The translations under genes were made by a program, and so were the position numbers. Under the pieces are notes generated by a model. The model saw nothing but the letters and a program-made list of their open reading frames with translations. It made no database searches and had not been told where the DNA came from. This document shows positions 1 to 9,051 of a DNA stretch of 64,000 bases, in pieces. The stretch lies in the NCBI RefSeq assembly GCF_000515215.1, contig NZ_KI911557.1, positions 248,001 to 312,000 of the forward strand, written 5' to 3'. Source of the DNA: Methylomonas sp. 11b. GTDB taxonomy: Bacteria > Pseudomonadota > Gammaproteobacteria > Methylococcales > Methylomonadaceae. Position 1 is the first letter of the stretch, and every line of letters starts with the position of its first letter.

Positions 1-3000
1 TAAGGTTAGCCAATCGCTAGGCGACCAATAAACATAAGCCATATGTGTGGCTTCATTCCGGCTAAATTGCGAGGAAATATTGCTAGTCGACTGCTGGCCG
101 TCACGCCAAATAATTTCCCCACCCATAAATAGATTATGTGTGGGTTTGTAGTCTAAACCTGCCGCATATTGCCATGCGGCAGAGCCATTATTTTCGTCGT
201 AAAATTGATTAAAACCGGCTACCTGCGTGGGTTCTATAGTTTGATTATTAGTTAGCGGTCTTTTTATGGTGCGGAAGGCCGCGCTGCGTAAGGTCAGGTT
301 TTGCGTGGGAGTCCAAATAAGGCCGAATTTAGGGTTTAACTGATACTTCTTAAAGGTGGTGTCTTCGTAAGAGTCGTAACTAAGACCTAAAGTAGTGTTT
401 AAGTTAGATGACAGTCTATATTTTAAATAACTGTAAATATTGAAATACTCTGTTTGCCGTTCACTAAGCCGAGAAAAGGTAAATAACGGACTGGTTGTTA
501 CGGCAAAAGGCGCGGTGGTTCTGCGCCCCAAGCTTCTGGATAAAATGTCATTGTCTAAATTGATATAACCTGCACCGCTGGTTATATCGAAATCTTCATG
601 AGTAAAAATGTACTGTAGCTCGGTTTGGTAGCTTTTAATAGCCGATATGTCATCGGTGAAGCGGTTGAAACTGATTGGACCAGCGACCGTTAATATACGG
701 TCATTAATTTCGTTCTTGCGGGTCGTATAGAAAGACGAAAATAATATGTCCTGATGGTTATCGATTCGGTAGTGTGCGCCGACTCGAGCAGTGTCTTGCT
801 TTATGGTTTGTCTTTGGTTCGGGGCGCTGAACCCGTTCAACCGAAAAGGCGTATCCCCGCTTTGAACATCTTCAGTCTTTAACTCCACCTGAACATTCAA
901 ATCCTGGGTGATGGCGTATTGGGCAAAGGCATTGTAGATGTCTTGCTTGTAGTCGTCGTTTTGCCGAAAGCCGTCTGTTTGATAATGAAATTGCCCAAAG
1001 CTCATCGATAGTTTGTCGTACACGCCGGAGACGATGGCGTTATCGGTGAGGGTGTTGCGGCTGCCGTAGGCGCCGTTCATAACCAAATGCGCGCCGTTGC
1101 CGGTGTACAAGGAGTCGTATTCGTTCACCGATAAACTGCCTGGTCCGGTGCTGTTCAGAATGCCGATATTCTCCCCGGTCAATTGCGGTTGTACCGGGGT
1201 GATATTGATCGGTTGCAGCAACTGCGCCTGCAACAGTTCGCTGGCGCGGGCGACGCGGTAGCGCGGTTGACCGACGTAAGCATCCGACAGGAAGCGATGC
1301 GCGGACGGATCGGTGGCATCGTGGCCCAAGGACTTCCAGGCTTCCTTCAACGCCACCCGGCCAAAACCCAGATCGTTATAAATACGTGCCAAGTTGGCGG
1401 TGCGGGCGGCAGCGTCTTCGTCCAGCAGCAGTTTCGAGCGGTACACGCCGCGATTTTCGTTCAGTTCTATGGATTGCTGCATGTCGCGCAGGGCTTCGAC
1501 CGGGCGATTCAAGGATTGCTTGCGTAGTGCATCGTAAAAATACGGCGTGGGGTCTTTCGGATCGTGTTGCTTCGCCAAGTCAAATTGATCGCCAGCCAAC
1601 GCCGGGCGTTTTTCTTCGTAATAGGCTTTGCCCAGATAGCTGCGTAACAAGGAATTGTTCGGGTCCAGAATAGCGGCAATTTCCAGGTCGCGGCGGCCGG
1701 CTTCCAAGTCGCCGCTGCGGATTTTCGTTAGACCCAAACCCAGTCGCGGCAGTGGCGCGGTAGAGTCCAGTTGCACGGCTGCTTCGAAATGCCGCAAGGC
1801 TAGGGCGGTATCCACTCTGAATAATTGCGAAAAGCCTTGCACGGTTTGGGTTCTTTCTAAATTGGGGTCCAGCATAAAAGCCTTGGTCGCTGACTCAGCG
1901 CTTTCGGTGCGCAAGCCCAAGGCCAATTGCAGTTCGGACAGCCGCGCCCAAGTCATCGCATCGTTAGGTGCTAGCTGACTAGCATGTTGCGCCGCTGCTA
2001 AAGCTTTTTCCAGTTCGAATCCGGCTTGTTGGCTATACGATAATGCTGAATAAGCAGTAGCCGATTGCGGATTTGCCGTCACCGCGCGCTCGGCCAGATT
2101 CAGCGCGTCGGCTTTGCGATTTTGGGTGAGCGCCAGAACACTTTCCAGTGCGAAAGCGTCCGCGTCATTCGTATTGATGGAGCGCAAGGCTTGAATATCT
2201 TGCATCGCCAACTGGCTTTGCCCGGCTGTCAGCCTGATTGCCGCGCGGGCTTTCAAAAACGCTGAAGACTGTTCAGCCGGGGGCGTCCGGTCCAAAGCGG
2301 TGAGTGCCAAATCGACCCGGCCTTGCCGATAATTCTGCATCGCGGCGCGTAGAGCAGGCGTTATAGGCGCGTCGGACTCGGAATAGGGTAAAAGTGGCGG
2401 GTAATACAAGGCCCAATTCACCGCATCGGCGGGTTTAAGATCGATTCGCGCGCGTGGGGCCTGGCCCAACAAGGTTTGCCCGGCTTCTCCGGCTTTTAGG
2501 TGAATGTCGCCATAGGTATTGAAAAAGCGCACGGCGCCTTCGTAAACCCATAATTCGGCGCTGCTATCGTCGGCTCGTAACGCAAACTCGGTGCCTTCCG
2601 GTCCGGCGTTAGCGATGGGCGTGGTGATTTGTAATTGCTTGGGGGTGCGGCTGATGAAATGCACAAAGCCTTTCAGCAAATCGACCAATGTGGCTTGATT
2701 GCGGGCGATGCCGTTTAAAGTGAGTACAGTGCCTTCGGCAAGGCGCAGAGTGATGCCGTTGGGTAGCAACAAGGATGCGCGGCTATAGGCTTCGACTCGA
2801 ACCCGGCTGCCTTCGCAAAGGCTTTGCTCGAGTTGCGCCGGTTGCCATTGTCCCTTGGCGCCGACGTCGTAAAACAAGGTGCCTTGCAGCGAAACCAGTT
2901 TGGCGGCTTTTTCCACGCTACAGCTTGTCGCGGTCGCATCGGTTTCTGCCAAACACATTGGCGCAAATAAAACCATGAAGCAAATCACAAGGCAGCGCAT
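1..3000 (-). CDS. FecR - TPR - outer-membrane beta-barrel protein (3' end cut by window edge)
   Basis: The reading frame stays open from the ATG at 3000 down to base 1, so at least 1000 residues are visible and the C-terminus lies outside the window. A signal peptide of about 18 residues is followed by a FecR-like region (about 30-180, with a STP/TP-type core such as LQITTPIANAGPEGTEF). TPR-like helical repeats follow at about 210-520. After about residue 600 the protein alternates aromatic and polar residues, as in the strands of a TonB-receptor-like barrel. FecR domains normally sense or bind at the periplasmic face; here one seems joined to a TPR scaffold and a barrel. An outer-membrane location is inferred. 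The substrate is unknown. The start is supported by the signal peptide directly after it. Confidence 0.75.
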   Translation of the reverse strand, partial: MRCLVICFMVLFAPMCLAETDATATSCSVEKAAKLVSLQGTLFYDVGAKGQWQPAQLEQSLCEGSRVRVEAYSRASLLLPNGITLRLAEGTVLTLNGIARNQATLVDLLKGFVHFISRTPKQLQITTPIANAGPEGTEFALRADDSSAELWVYEGAVRFFNTYGDIHLKAGEAGQTLLGQAPRARIDLKPADAVNWALYYPPLLPYSESDAPITPALRAAMQNYRQGRVDLALTALDRTPPAEQSSAFLKARAAIRLTAGQSQLAMQDIQALRSINTNDADAFALESVLALTQNRKADALNLAERAVTANPQSATAYSALSYSQQAGFELEKALAAAQHASQLAPNDAMTWARLSELQLALGLRTESAESATKAFMLDPNLERTQTVQGFSQLFRVDTALALRHFEAAVQLDSTAPLPRLGLGLTKIRSGDLEAGRRDLEIAAILDPNNSLLRSYLGKAYYEEKRPALAGDQFDLAKQHDPKDPTPYFYDALRKQSLNRPVEALRDMQQSIELNENRGVYRSKLLLDEDAAARTANLARIYNDLGFGRVALKEAWKSLGHDATDPSAHRFLSDAYVGQPRYRVARASELLQAQLLQPINITPVQPQLTGENIGILNSTGPGSLSVNEYDSLYTGNGAHLVMNGAYGSRNTLTDNAIVSGVYDKLSMSFGQFHYQTDGFRQNDDYKQDIYNAFAQYAITQDLNVQVELKTEDVQSGDTPFRLNGFSAPNQRQTIKQDTARVGAHYRIDNHQDILFSSFYTTRKNEINDRILTVAGPISFNRFTDDISAIKSYQTELQYIFTHEDFDITSGAGYINLDNDILSRSLGRRTTAPFAVTTSPLFTFSRLSERQTEYFNIYSYLKYRLSSNLNTTLGLSYDSYEDTTFKKYQLNPKFGLIWTPTQNLTLRSAAFRTIKRPLTNNQTIEPTQVAGFNQFYDENNGSAAWQYAAGLDYKPTHNLFMGGEIIWRDGQQSTSNISSQFSRNEATHMAYVYWSPSDWLTL

Positions 3001-3153
3001 TTTATCTCCGAAAGATGTTTTTTTTCGGATGATAAAGTCTGAAACCCTAACTGATCAAGGTAATAATTAACTTTGCCCTAGATTTTCTTATTTTTGTCAA
3101 TTGGCCCAATGTGCAGTAGCGATAATGCGTTGTCGATAATCGCTATACGCAGC

Positions 3154-3819
3154 TCACCATGAGGCTGGTGGGGTGGTTTCGATTCTGAGGGTTTTTTCGT
3201 CGACGCTGATGTAACCGCCTTTGGTTAGTTCTTTCATTACTTTGTTAATCATTTCCCGAGACGAACCCACCATCGTCGCCAGCTCTTGCTGGGTCGGGCG
3301 ATTGTGAATCACATAAACGTCGCCGTCCTTTTCCGCCATATCTTGCAGCACTTTAATGGTACGTTCGTAAACATTCGACAAGGCCATTTGTTTGACTTTC
3401 TCGGTCAGGAATCTGACTTTTTCCGCCAATACTTTAAGCAGGGCAATCGCCGCATCGGGGTGTAGTTTCAACCAGTGGATGAAATCGGTTTTGGCAATGA
3501 CTGCACACACGGTTTTTTCCTGGGCTTCCACGGCGGCGGAACGGGGTTCGTCGCTGAGCAAGGCCAATTCGCCGAAATACGAGCCGGCTTCCTGAATCAA
3601 TAAGGTTACTTCCTTGTCTTTGTCGTTACTGCCGAACACCCGCACCTTGCCGGACAAAATGACATACATAGAGCTGGTCTGGTCGCCCTCGGCGATAATC
3701 ATCGCCTTTTTCGGGAATTTAATGACCTTGGCCCTTGCTGCCAAGGCCTCCAAAGCCTCCTCGGGCAAATCGGCGAGAAAGGGAATGTTGCTCAGACTGG
3801 TGATGACTTCTGCTTGCAT
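3154..3819 (-). CDS. Crp/Fnr family transcriptional regulator
   Basis: A 221-residue protein with an N-terminal cyclic-nucleotide-binding-type beta-roll (about 10-130; FGELALLSDEPRSA resembles the phosphate-binding cassette) and a C-terminal winged helix (about 150-215). The recognition helix region is TQQELATMVGSSREMINKVM. The length is typical of the Crp/Fnr family. The N-terminal cysteines that hold the Fe-S cluster of FNR are absent, so oxygen sensing of the FNR type is unlikely. The cassette segment RSAAVEA keeps the Arg-Ser expected of a cAMP-type pocket, but the ligand cannot be assigned. It stands alone between the barrel protein and the GGDEF/EAL gene, all on the minus strand. Confidence 0.9.
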   Translation of the reverse strand: MQAEVITSLSNIPFLADLPEEALEALAARAKVIKFPKKAMIIAEGDQTSSMYVILSGKVRVFGSNDKDKEVTLLIQEAGSYFGELALLSDEPRSAAVEAQEKTVCAVIAKTDFIHWLKLHPDAAIALLKVLAEKVRFLTEKVKQMALSNVYERTIKVLQDMAEKDGDVYVIHNRPTQQELATMVGSSREMINKVMKELTKGGYISVDEKTLRIETTPPASW

Positions 3820-4043
3820 GATGAGGCTATAACCGCTTGATTTAGTAGAGTGCCGCTTTCGATAACGGTCTGTTTGTATGTGACGCCTAGCTTACTAAGT
3901 TTGCGTCATGATAGTGAAGTATTTCACACATTGCCGGCCAATTAAATCACAGACATACCACTTTTGCGGCGAAAGTGGGAATAGCGCTCAATGCATTGGC
4001 GGGTGTCAACTTTGCAAATGCCAGCCCGCCAAGCGTCTGCCGT

Positions 4044-7000
4044 TTATACCAAGCGTTTGCCGGTACGCAGCAAGGCCTCGAATTCCGCTGCCGGTAATGG
4101 CTTGCTGAAGTAATAGCCTTGTATCTCGTCGCAGTGGTGTTCGCGCAGAAACTGGCAGTGTGGTTCGGTTTCCACGCCTTCGGCGATCACCTTGAACGCC
4201 AGGTTGTGCGCCAGTGCAATCACCGCCAAGACAATAGTGGCGTCTTCCGGGTCGGTGAGCATGTCGCGGACGAAGGATTGATCAATTTTTAGGGTATCTA
4301 CGCGAAATCGTTTCAAATAGCTGAGGCTGGAATAGCCGGTACCGAAATCGTCTATGGACAGCTTCACGCCGGCGCTCCGGAGCTGGCTAAAAGTGGCGAT
4401 GACCTTCTCGACATCCTCAGCGATCAAACTCTCGGTCAGTTCCAGTTCGAGTTGGGAGGCCGGCAGGCCGGTGGCTTCGAGCGTATTCATCACCCAACTG
4501 ATCACATCCTGCTGTAGAAATTGGCGTGCGGATATGTTGACCGCCACGCAGACCGGCGGCAAACCGGCGTCTGTCCAGGCTTTCGCCTGAGCGCAAGCCG
4601 CGCGCAACACCCAATCGCCTATGGGTACGATAAGCCCGGAGTCTTCGGCGATTGGAATGAACTGGGCGGGAGAGACCGCACCCATCTCGGGATGTTGCCA
4701 GCGCAATAAGGCTTCGCAGCCGGAAATTTGCCCGTTTTTCAGGTTGACCTTGGGTTGGTAGGCCAGCTGAAACTGTCCCGCCGCCAACGCTTCCCGCAAG
4801 CGCGTTTCTATATTGACACGGCGCAGGGTTTCCTCGCTCATCTCGCGGGTGAAGAATTGACAGGTGTTGCGGCCTAGGTCCTTGGCGCGGTACATCGCCA
4901 CGTCAGCGTTGTCGATCAGCGCCTCGGCAGTTTCGCCGTCCTGCGGGAACACGCTGACGCCAATACTGACGGACAAATGGATATTACGCCCCTGAACTAG
5001 CAGTGGACTATCAAGATGCTGGACCACTTTTTGGGCGAGGAAATAGGCATCGCTATCTTTGTTTAGATCAGTCAGCAAAATCAGAAATTCGTCACCGCCC
5101 AGGCGAGACACGGTATCGCCGTCCCTGATCAGGCTGCCTAGCCGTTCGGCGGCGACCTTCAATACCGCGTCGCCGAATGGATGGCCGTAGCCGTCGTTGA
5201 CTACCTTGAAGCGATCCAAATCCAGATATAACAGTGCCAGCTGGCTACCGGCGCGGCGCGCGTGGGCGATGGCTTGGGCAATGCGGTCCTGGATCAGGTC
5301 GCGGTTAGGCAGGCCGGTCAAGCCGTCGTAGGTGGCCAGATAGCGAATCTGCAATTCGGCCTGTTTACGCGCGGTGATGTCCTGGATGGCACCTATCATC
5401 CGCACGCCGCGCCCCGTGTCGTCACAGAGCAATTGGCCTCGGTCAAACAAGTCGGCATAGCTGCCGTCCTTTCGCCGAAAACGGTATTCCTCAGACCAGG
5501 TTTTCTCGCTGCCGGCTACTGTGGCTTGAAGGTGTGCTACCACACGGTCGCGGTCGTCGGGGTGAATGCGGCGGGCCCAGAAATCGAATGAAGACAAAAT
5601 CTCGTCAGCGTTGTAGCCAAACACAATTTGAAAGTTCTCGCTCCACCAGATGTCGTTGCTGGCGAAGTCCCAGTCCCACACGACATCTCCTGTCGCGCGG
5701 GTGGCGGCGTGGAAGCGGGCTAAGCTTTCCCGCAACGCAGCATCCGCGCGTTGTCGTTCCGAGATGTCGTTTAGAAACAGCGTGCGGACTTCCAAGCCGT
5801 TGCGTCTAAAAGCCGCTACCCGCAATTCCGCGTCGAACACGCCTTGGGCGCCGAGAAATTGAAACGCGCCGGAATCCGTGGTGCTGAGGATCTCGGCCCA
5901 ATCAGCGCGGCCGTCGGGTGCGAACACAGCATCGGTGATGTACTTACCAAGAATGTATTCACGCGCCAGGCCAAACAAACGTTCAGCGGCCGCGTTCCAT
6001 TCTATAACGGTCAGCTGGTGATCCAGGCTAAAGATCGCGGTATGGGTGGAGTCGAAAATAGCGCCTTTTAAGGCCAGAGAAGCGGCTTGCTGTTCTTTGG
6101 CTTCCAGCAGTTGTTTAACGGCCACGGCCATGTGGTCGAGTGCTTCACCCAGAATCTGGGTTTCCCGGAATTCGTTCGTGGCGAAAGTGGCGGCCGCCGG
6201 GGCTTCTAGTTCAGTATGGCCGATGCCGGCAACCCTGCGTTCCAGCACCGCCAGCGGTTTGCCGAAGCGCCGGGCCATGCGCATCGAGACCAGCACCAGT
6301 CCCGCGGTAATTGCCACGCCCATGCCGCCCACCTGATATAACTGGCGGCGTAGCATGTCCTCGATATACGACACTTTTCGCGAGGTAATGACCAACCAAG
6401 ACATGCCGCCTTTCAGCGGCATGCGCCGGGCGGCAACCCAGCGTTGTTCACCTTCCACTAGCATGCGGTCTAGGAATAATTCGCCGGCGAAATTCAGCAA
6501 AGGGTTCAACTCGGCGGGCAAGGGCAGTGGTGCCCGGCCTACTTGCAGCGGATCGCCGATTAGGCGCGGAGCGGCTCCCAGCTCAAGGATCTGAAACTGG
6601 GAGTGATATTCCGTACCTATGGCGCGTAGAAAGCTATTCAAGGCCGGGATGTCGAAGTCGGCATCCAGAACGCCGATCAAACGACCGCCGGCATCTTTGA
6701 GCACTTTGCCGTAGCTGAAGCCCCACAAGGGCTCATTGCCAGTGAAAGGTGCCGCCCAGCGGTAAGCCGGAACCCAGGTGTCGCCGCTTGGACTGCGCAA
6801 AGCGGCTTCGTAGAACGCGTCGCTGCGGGGATCGTAGTGTTGGTTGTGCAGCTGTTGATGGAGCACGAATCCCTGCTCGGTCAATATGAACTTTCGCGCC
6901 AGCGGGCCTTCCGTTCGGTTGCCCGGGAATAGCCAAAGTAAAATCTCGCCATTTGCAGTGCGTTCCAACGCGCCGTATTCGCCTGAAGCCGCCAGGGAGA

Positions 7001-7361
7001 TGCCCAGGTAACTTAATTCCGGGCGCTGTTCGAATGCAGCCAGTGAATATTCCAGTGTCGATTGTAAAGTGGCGCCCGTTACCTCCGGGGCAATCGCGGC
7101 ACGTTCAGCGGATTCGGCTGTCATCTCTGCCGCCCGAATCAAAGTCAGCAGGCGTTCGGTCGCGCGGTCCAGGGTTTCTTTCACCTCGCGCCGGGTGGTT
7201 TCCTCGGTGCTGGTGACGCTTTGCCAAGTCATTCCTACTAAAAGCGCCAGACCAAGCAACATCACCAAACCCACGATATTGGAAATTAAAACTCGGGTAA
7301 ATGAGGGCGCAACGGCCTCAGGTAACACTGTTTGTTCCGCGGGTGAAGGCGTGTTTTTCAT
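4044..7361 (-). CDS. Membrane sensor diguanylate cyclase/phosphodiesterase (Cache-like, HAMP-like, PAS x2, GGDEF, EAL)
   Basis: An 1105-residue c-di-GMP turnover protein. TM1 (about 23-48) and TM2 (about 343-363) bracket a periplasmic Cache-like sensor. A HAMP-like linker, two PAS/PAC domains (about 440-540 and 550-670), GGDEF (about 675-840) and EAL (about 850-1100) follow. The GGDEF signature is intact (RLGGDEF), with an RxxD inhibitory site (RDGD) five residues upstream, so cyclase activity and product inhibition are possible. The EAL domain has CEALLRWQHP, VNISARQF, DDFGTGYSSL and AEGVET, so phosphodiesterase activity is also likely. The net direction in the cell cannot be told from sequence. 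It is a single gene facing the Crp/Fnr regulator. Confidence 0.93.
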   Translation of the reverse strand: MKNTPSPAEQTVLPEAVAPSFTRVLISNIVGLVMLLGLALLVGMTWQSVTSTEETTRREVKETLDRATERLLTLIRAAEMTAESAERAAIAPEVTGATLQSTLEYSLAAFEQRPELSYLGISLAASGEYGALERTANGEILLWLFPGNRTEGPLARKFILTEQGFVLHQQLHNQHYDPRSDAFYEAALRSPSGDTWVPAYRWAAPFTGNEPLWGFSYGKVLKDAGGRLIGVLDADFDIPALNSFLRAIGTEYHSQFQILELGAAPRLIGDPLQVGRAPLPLPAELNPLLNFAGELFLDRMLVEGEQRWVAARRMPLKGGMSWLVITSRKVSYIEDMLRRQLYQVGGMGVAITAGLVLVSMRMARRFGKPLAVLERRVAGIGHTELEAPAAATFATNEFRETQILGEALDHMAVAVKQLLEAKEQQAASLALKGAIFDSTHTAIFSLDHQLTVIEWNAAAERLFGLAREYILGKYITDAVFAPDGRADWAEILSTTDSGAFQFLGAQGVFDAELRVAAFRRNGLEVRTLFLNDISERQRADAALRESLARFHAATRATGDVVWDWDFASNDIWWSENFQIVFGYNADEILSSFDFWARRIHPDDRDRVVAHLQATVAGSEKTWSEEYRFRRKDGSYADLFDRGQLLCDDTGRGVRMIGAIQDITARKQAELQIRYLATYDGLTGLPNRDLIQDRIAQAIAHARRAGSQLALLYLDLDRFKVVNDGYGHPFGDAVLKVAAERLGSLIRDGDTVSRLGGDEFLILLTDLNKDSDAYFLAQKVVQHLDSPLLVQGRNIHLSVSIGVSVFPQDGETAEALIDNADVAMYRAKDLGRNTCQFFTREMSEETLRRVNIETRLREALAAGQFQLAYQPKVNLKNGQISGCEALLRWQHPEMGAVSPAQFIPIAEDSGLIVPIGDWVLRAACAQAKAWTDAGLPPVCVAVNISARQFLQQDVISWVMNTLEATGLPASQLELELTESLIAEDVEKVIATFSQLRSAGVKLSIDDFGTGYSSLSYLKRFRVDTLKIDQSFVRDMLTDPEDATIVLAVIALAHNLAFKVIAEGVETEPHCQFLREHHCDEIQGYYFSKPLPAAEFEALLRTGKRLV

Positions 7362-8059
7362 GGTTGTTTGGTCAATGGCTATAGCTATGAACTGATCTTG
7401 TCAGCGTATTTCGGGCAGTATGCTGCGCAGCATTTAAATAAGCAAAAGCGGCTTGCAATGTCGTTCCAAACGATCTTGTGTTTTGCCGGAAATACCATCT
7501 TATGCGGTCCAAGCGGCCCGGGTAGTGTGGCCAGGATTAAGCCTAAGCGGCAGCTGCCGACCAATTCGGCTATGAAAAGCTACCAGTTGCTATCAATGTC
7601 GTCATTTGCATTAAAGATATTGCCATTCAAATCAGCCCTATTTATCCCTGGTGCCTCGTTCGGGCTGAGCTTGTCGGAGCCTGAGCTGGTTGGTCTTTCG
7701 ATAGACTCAGTACCGAGGCATTAAGGCGAACGTCATTTAAGGCCCGTATTAATAATTGTAGATGCTGAAGACGATCTTTAAATTTAGGCTGTGAAAAAGT
7801 TTCGCAATATACACATCCAGCCAAGTACCGCGTTTAGCGTAGCCGCAGTAGCTGCACGAATGCCCGTCGAATGAAAAACTACCCGGATTCGCAGTGGAAT
7901 TTGTCACAGCTTTCCAGGGTGGCGAACGCCTAAAGTATCAATACCCGCTCAAGTTCACAAACCGGTAGGTGGGGATGCGGCTGGCAAGCAATTTTGTCGG
8001 TATCGCAGTCGTTGGGCCGGCGGTGCGCCAGCCTCGTAACTTTATTAAGGAGAAAGACA
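7362..8059. other. Intergenic region holding one degenerate dispersed repeat
   Basis: About 700 bases between the divergent GGDEF/EAL gene and the peptide-export locus. No convincing gene is seen. Positions 7657-7732 hold a repeat-like block that starts with CGTTCGGGCTGAGCTTGTCG and ends with GGCGAACG. It resembles the widespread 'gagcttgtcgaa...gcgaacg' intergenic repeats of proteobacteria. The promoter for the downstream operon should lie in 7740-8045, but I could not pick boxes with confidence. AAGGAGA at 8047-8053 is the ribosome-binding site for the next gene. Confidence 0.5.
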
Positions 8060-8245
8060 ATGTCTCAAAAATCCAAATTCGATCAAGACCTGAAAGTCTT
8101 GCCAGCAGAGGATTTAAATCGGGTGTCCGGCGGCTTGATTGGTCCGGATCAAGATTTAAGCCAATTTCCGCGCAAATTTTGGCCGGTGATCAATCCCGGC
8201 GCGTTCAACGTCAAAACCGTCGTGGCCAATCTCGTCGTGAGATAA
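8060..8245 (+). CDS. Double-glycine leader peptide, bacteriocin/RiPP-type precursor 1
   Basis: A 61-residue peptide with a strong AAGGAGA ribosome-binding site just upstream. The first 25 residues form a typical double-glycine leader ending in LPAEDLNRVSGG: acidic and hydrophobic positions, then Gly-Gly. Cleavage after Gly25 would release a 36-residue core that begins LIGPDQDL and ends in NLVVR. The core has no cysteine, which argues against a lanthipeptide or disulfide product. The next gene also encodes a GG-leader peptide, and a C39-protease ABC exporter and HlyD adaptor lie in the same orientation downstream. Whether the product is antimicrobial, a signal or something else is unknown. Confidence 0.8.
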   Translation: MSQKSKFDQDLKVLPAEDLNRVSGGLIGPDQDLSQFPRKFWPVINPGAFNVKTVVANLVVR

Positions 8246-8274
8246 GGCTTTTTAAATTATTTAGGAGAACTGTC

Positions 8275-8565
8275 ATGTCAAACAAAACTACTCGAATTTC
8301 TGCCGATGAATTATCCGCCTTTGCCGCACAAGGCATAGAACGCGCTTTGCAAGCCCGGGAGGCTGCCGGCGTGGAATTGAATCAGGAGCAACTCGATCAA
8401 GTCAGCGGCGGGGCCTCGTTAAGCTTGGTGCTTAATAAAGGCATTATCGCCGGCGGCCCCTGGTTCGATCAGTTTAGAGGATTGAATAACGTCATTACCA
8501 ACCCAAGTGCCGGCGGTTTGGCCGGGGGCTTGGGCGGTCTGCAAGGAGCAACCCAGCTGGGTTGA
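8275..8565 (+). CDS. Double-glycine leader peptide, precursor 2
   Basis: A 96-residue peptide starting at the ATG that follows TTAGGAGAA by a few bases. The leader is 46 residues, longer than in the first peptide, and ends in ELNQEQLDQVSGG. The predicted 50-residue core begins ASLSLVLNKG and ends in a glycine-rich stretch (AGGLAGGLGG), like many pore-forming or microcin-type peptides. There is no cysteine in the core. It lies 29 bases after the first precursor and 7 bases before the cysteine-rich gene, so the genes probably share one transcript. No immunity gene is recognisable by similarity. Confidence 0.8.
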   Translation: MSNKTTRISADELSAFAAQGIERALQAREAAGVELNQEQLDQVSGGASLSLVLNKGIIAGGPWFDQFRGLNNVITNPSAGGLAGGLGGLQGATQLG

Positions 8566-8572
8566 TAGTGCC

Positions 8573-9007
8573 ATGACCTTGGAGAACCCAGTGTTATGTC
8601 CCAGCGCGCAGCCGGAATGGGAAGGTGCCCAAGTCATCGGCGTGATGACCGGCACCGCGGATAAACCGGAAATGGCCTATCTGAGTGCCCCGCAACCGGT
8701 GACCGAGCAATTGCTCGAATTGGCTGGCCCTGTCAGCCCGGCGGAAGTATTCCGCTTTTCCGCGCCGTGCGCTTGCAGTGGATGCGGGCACTACGCGGAG
8801 GCGGAATCCAAATGCCGATTGGCGGAAAAAGTTGTGCGCTTTACGCCGACGGTCACCGAGCAATTGCCGGTTTGCGCGATTCGTGCCGACTGTCGTTGGT
8901 GGCTACAGGAAGGCCGCTCGGCGTGTTTTAGATGTCCGCAAGTGGTGACCAATAACCTCAAGCCGACCGAAGACATGCGGCGGGCGGCCGACTACGGCGT
9001 TCTCTGA
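8573..9007 (+). CDS. Cysteine-rich protein of a GG-peptide export locus
   Basis: A 144-residue protein of unknown function. The start is the ATG 7 bases after the second precursor. The second half is rich in cysteine: CACSGCGHY, then a lone Cys, then CAIRADCRWW, then ACFRCP. That makes nine or so cysteines, mostly in pairs, suggesting a zinc or iron-sulfur site. No membrane segment or signal peptide is seen, so it is probably cytoplasmic. Its place between the precursors and the exporter suggests a role in maturation, immunity or regulation of the exported peptides; that role is only inferred from position. Confidence 0.7.
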   Translation: MTLENPVLCPSAQPEWEGAQVIGVMTGTADKPEMAYLSAPQPVTEQLLELAGPVSPAEVFRFSAPCACSGCGHYAEAESKCRLAEKVVRFTPTVTEQLPVCAIRADCRWWLQEGRSACFRCPQVVTNNLKPTEDMRRAADYGVL

Positions 9008-9051
9008 GGGGTTTGGTCAGAATGTCAAAATGGTGAGAAGGAAACGGCGTT

